A program made the translations under genes and the position numbers. DNA of 6,247 nt, from positions 1-6,247 of the forward strand of contig DATBFY010000173.1 in NCBI GenBank assembly GCA_036558265.1, read 5' to 3'. Shown in pieces: positions 4,801-6,247 of this stretch (its first letter is position 1; every line of letters starts with the position of its first letter). The notes beneath the pieces were generated by a model. That model was given only the letters and a program-made list of their open reading frames with translations, was not told the DNA's origin and made no database searches. The stretch is from RYN-433 sp036558265 (GTDB taxonomy: Bacteria; Planctomycetota; Phycisphaerae; Tepidisphaerales; Tepidisphaeraceae).

Positions 4801-6247
4801 CTTCAGTTCCAGGACGACAGCGCCTTGGGCACGCCGCCCGCGACGTTCACGGCCAACGCGCTGGAGATCGACGGCGGCATCATCCAGGGGAATGGCTTTG
4901 GCAACATCGATAAGAACCGCGGCGTCCTGATCGGCCCGAACAACGCGATCATGACGAACGGGCCGTTCTTCTTTAACGGCGCGGTCTCGGGCCCGGGCAC
5001 GATCACGCGGCTGGGCGGCGGGACGGTCAGCGGCCAGATCGTGTTCAACGCGCCCAGCACGTACGGCGGGATCAACATCGTGCAGGGGATCGTCGATTTC
5101 AACGCGAGTGATTCGGCCGGCTCAGGCACGGTGAACCTGGACCCCAAGGCGTACGTGGCGATCGGCAAGAACGAGGGCCCGGACAGCACGATCAGCAACG
5201 CGATCGTGCTGGGCGGCGCCGGCTCGCCGATTGACATCCGCGTGGCCAGCGACATCTCGCCGGTGATCGGGAGCAACTTCGAGGGGATGCAGACGGGCAG
5301 CCTGACGCTGGCCGGGAAGATCAGCGGCCCGGGCATGCTGTACAAGGGCCTGGGGTCGCTGGATCAGTATACCCCGTCGAACGGCGGGAGCGTCGTGAAC
5401 CGGAACAACGACGGCACGGTGATCCTGACCAATAGCGGGAACGATTTCACGAACACCTTCAACATCATGCTGGGGACGGCGGTGGCGGGCGCGAACAACG
5501 CGCTGGGCGCGACCAACGGCGCGACGTTCGTGGCGCCGGGGGCGACGCTGGCGTTCGCGAACGTGAACTACACCGCCGCCGAGCCGGTGTACGCATCGGG
5601 CACGGGCGTGGCGGGACTGGGCGCGATCCAGAACCTGTCGGGCACGAGCCGCTTCGCCGGGCCGGTCGCGATGAATGCCGACACGACGTTCGGCGTCGCC
5701 GCCGGCAGTTCGCTGGAGCTCGCCGGCGCGCTGACGGGCGACGCCGCGGTCACCAAGGTCGGCGGCGGCACGCTGTCGCTGTCGAACACGACCAACCACT
5801 GGACGGGCGACACGACGGTGCAGGAGGGGACGCTGGAGTTCGCCGCCGATCACCGGATCGGCAAGCTGGTCCTCCAGACGAACACGACGGCGCGGCTGTC
5901 GGCGGGGAACAAGCTCCTTCGGACGACGGACGTGCAGTTCAACGATCCGGCGAACCCGGACGCCAAGCTCGACCTGAACGACGGGCGGCTGATCGTCGAT
6001 TACACGGATGCGTCGAAGCTGCCAATCGTGCGCGGCCAGATCATCTCGGCGTACGGAGGCGGGGGGAACTGGTCGGGCAACGGCATCACGTCGTCGGCCG
6101 CGCAGGCCAACTCGAAGCTCGCCGTCGGCTATGCCGAGGCGAGCGAGGTGGCGTCGGGCGGGACGTGGACGGGCGAGCCGGTGGACACGACGGCGGTGCT
6201 GGTCCGCACGACGCTGGCGGGCGACGCCACGCTGGACGGAACCGTCG
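1708..6247 (+). CDS. Giant secreted autotransporter-repeat beta-solenoid protein with dockerin-like C-terminus (3' end outside window)
   Basis: A single open frame of 1513 codons from GTG 1708 to the window edge, with no stop or frameshift. A Sec signal peptide (residues 1-43) precedes YFDADGVG and GPGLWDN, a start typical of planctomycete repeat proteins. Residues about 150-1380 hold at least eight autotransporter-associated beta-strand repeats (pattern GxGxLxKxGxGTLxLxxxNxYTGxxxVxxGTLxV). They are separated by Gly/Thr/Asn-rich degenerate repeats, consistent with a long right-handed beta-helix. Residues about 1410-1503 form the conserved module found before the end of such proteins (GNGITSSAAQAN, VGYAEASEV, VDTTAVLVRTTL), leading into GDATLDGTV at the edge. 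I see only one cysteine (residue 514). The mature protein should be extracellular or surface-bound. Despite the repeat name, no outer-membrane barrel is visible, and in planctomycetes a short dockerin/PEP-CTERM-like tail is usual. Specific role, such as adhesion or matrix, is unknown. Confidence 0.9.
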   Translation, partial: MSQAQGVVRRVGVVGRSKRGFGVVFGVAVATAAQLWGGSAVRADDQYFDADGVGTVQSGPGLWDNISNRWAPTPTSTAPFNPFTFDANAHFTGAGGLVLVNDTIATEGIFVSGADTAFFNSGTGTLLLGLNGPGTVNVDAGHSVTFNTSVTGSAGLTKTGAGTLSFTKVLIGGGDVNINEGTLRYAASAADVLTSRINIASGAVLDMSIINDTFGSLSGVAGSTVKLGTLPLGITTGSRIAVGSDNTDSVFAGSIQGAGGRFDKQGAGNMTLSGANTFTGFVTVSGGTLRVENGQALGDTAPVFIGNATNVNLDLGHDEAIGSLGGAGDTGGNVNVNGFKLTLGGDNLANNYLGTISGDGTIVKTGTGIQIINSTSTNTAASPFTGKYVVQSGTLAFRADNRLGADPATNVNDYITLSGGELSNTGFGGTTLGTHKGITITADSTITALGSVASNLVIGSQGGAPITGSNSITKRGQGILTVDSDNSTTFSGKWIIKDGTLKTNRGISTPLGTCGYDISGGTLSLTPGGSGTNVDYALANAAADTTFAYGPGAILNVNRGTNAQFRATFGNAGAAANSVLVRNGQGTLVITAAGGAANLGNTAAGEAILFNGGVALADNLIPGAIATTSLSQVPAAAAQTAGDFVSYGPNGVVKATYTSGDVTTAGATDVVQQNLPAVLLADTSVAALKVGDGTLAGQVDTGGHTLTVGNGTAPGMVILNAGANITGNAGKLDFRGSQGVIYTQQGPNTIGPAITGSGGLSKVGPGQLTLVSFANYTGPTDISQGTLTLTVSNQLPVTTKLALNGNATLDLATANVSQEVASLNAENLPAVSGTGGSSIAFGNDSVLKISGAGDMVYRGGSTTPAGQGTSTVWKAGPGTLTLGVPQSISTFGGAIASPSMSYDKLWVTGGGTVALSSGNSIPDGFTGSPLPDAYMLDGGTIRFNTLTTTSLAAAGASFISVSGGTRGMTIGPNGGTIDVPSPYEIVIFQVSNTTAANLIHGSGVITKIGPGFFRPGPGNDFTGRWVIKEGNLQFQDDSALGTPPATFTANALEIDGGIIQGNGFGNIDKNRGVLIGPNNAIMTNGPFFFNGAVSGPGTITRLGGGTVSGQIVFNAPSTYGGINIVQGIVDFNASDSAGSGTVNLDPKAYVAIGKNEGPDSTISNAIVLGGAGSPIDIRVASDISPVIGSNFEGMQTGSLTLAGKISGPGMLYKGLGSLDQYTPSNGGSVVNRNNDGTVILTNSGNDFTNTFNIMLGTAVAGANNALGATNGATFVAPGATLAFANVNYTAAEPVYASGTGVAGLGAIQNLSGTSRFAGPVAMNADTTFGVAAGSSLELAGALTGDAAVTKVGGGTLSLSNTTNHWTGDTTVQEGTLEFAADHRIGKLVLQTNTTARLSAGNKLLRTTDVQFNDPANPDAKLDLNDGRLIVDYTDASKLPIVRGQIISAYGGGGNWSGNGITSSAAQANSKLAVGYAEASEVASGGTWTGEPVDTTAVLVRTTLAGDATLDGTV
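1723..1754 (+). repeat. 18-base-offset direct repeat in the signal peptide n-region
   Basis: GGTGTCGTG-C-GTCG (1723-1736) recurs as GGTGTCGTG-G-GTCG (1741-1754), 13 of 14 bases identical, exactly 18 bases apart. It encodes GVVRRV followed by GVVGRS, so it is an in-frame six-codon duplication that lengthens the signal peptide n-region. Confidence 0.6.
2161..5850 (+). repeat. Array of autotransporter-associated beta-strand repeats (protein level)
   Basis: Clear copies, in protein residues, are about 152-184 (GLTKTGAGTLSF), 259-293 (DKQGAGNMTLSGANTFTG), 355-400 (GTIVKTGTGI), 468-506 (SITKRGQGILTV), 754-791 (GLSKVGPGQLTLVSFANYTG), 998-1042 (VITKIGPG), 1092-1131 (TITRLGGGTV) and 1341-1380 (AVTKVGGGTLSL). 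Weaker ones lie near 580-591 and 874-882. Spacing varies from about 95 to 285 residues, so the array is old and diverged rather than a recent tandem expansion. The GGGACGCTG codon string (Gly-Thr-Leu) recurs at the ends of repeats. The matches are to the TIGR02601/PF12951-type pattern from memory; repeat edges are approximate. Confidence 0.8.
6217..6246 (+). other. Start of dockerin/EF-hand-like C-terminal motif, cut by window edge
   Basis: Residues 1504-1513 read AGDATLDGTV. Planctomycete repeat proteins commonly continue from GDANLDG into a DxNxDG calcium-type loop, followed by V-D-xx-DL and a terminal anchor. Here Asp1506, Asp1510 and Gly1511 occupy loop positions 1, 5 and 6, while position 3 is Thr1508 instead of the usual Asn or Asp. 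The rest of the loop lies outside the window. Confidence 0.6.

Noticed and set aside
2161..5850. CRISPR-like or satellite DNA array.
   Set aside because: The periodicity is at the protein level with variable spacing and diverged sequence; no conserved DNA repeat-spacer structure exists.

Overview
The window looks like chromosomal DNA from a high-GC member of the Planctomycetota, possibly class Phycisphaerae. This is inferred from three things: a very large secreted protein of autotransporter-type beta-strand repeats that ends in a dockerin-like GDATLDG segment, a GC-rich inverted repeat of the type scattered through planctomycete and verrucomicrobial genomes, and strong G/C bias at third codon positions. 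No single marker gene proves the lineage.

Left part, minus strand (1-1441): two genes read leftwards and probably form one unit. The upstream gene (1441 to 629) is a complete M55-family zinc D-aminopeptidase (DppA-like) with all expected metal ligands. The downstream gene (from about 571 off the left edge) encodes a membrane-anchored or exported protein. Its visible part matches the N-terminal accessory domain found in front of C39-like cysteine peptidases. Between them, and overlapping the likely start of the second gene, lies a pair of about 33-bp inverted repeats (508-619), each arm itself a small palindrome. A peptide-processing role shared by the two enzymes is plausible but inferred.

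Middle (1442-1707): a divergent intergenic region of 266 bases with an AT-rich core. It holds a good candidate promoter for the M55 gene, an overlapping weaker candidate for the rightward gene, a perfect 7+7 palindrome, and a hairpin beside the rightward ribosome binding site.

Right part, plus strand (1708 to the right edge): a single uninterrupted reading frame of 1513 codons starting with GTG and running off the window. It has a Sec-type signal peptide, at least eight recognisable autotransporter-associated beta-strand repeats in irregular array, and a C-terminal module leading into a dockerin/EF-hand-like motif. It is most likely a giant surface or extracellular beta-solenoid protein. The usual C-terminal anchor, if present, is outside the window. 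No mobile element, CRISPR array, RNA gene or clear novel defence-type system is visible.
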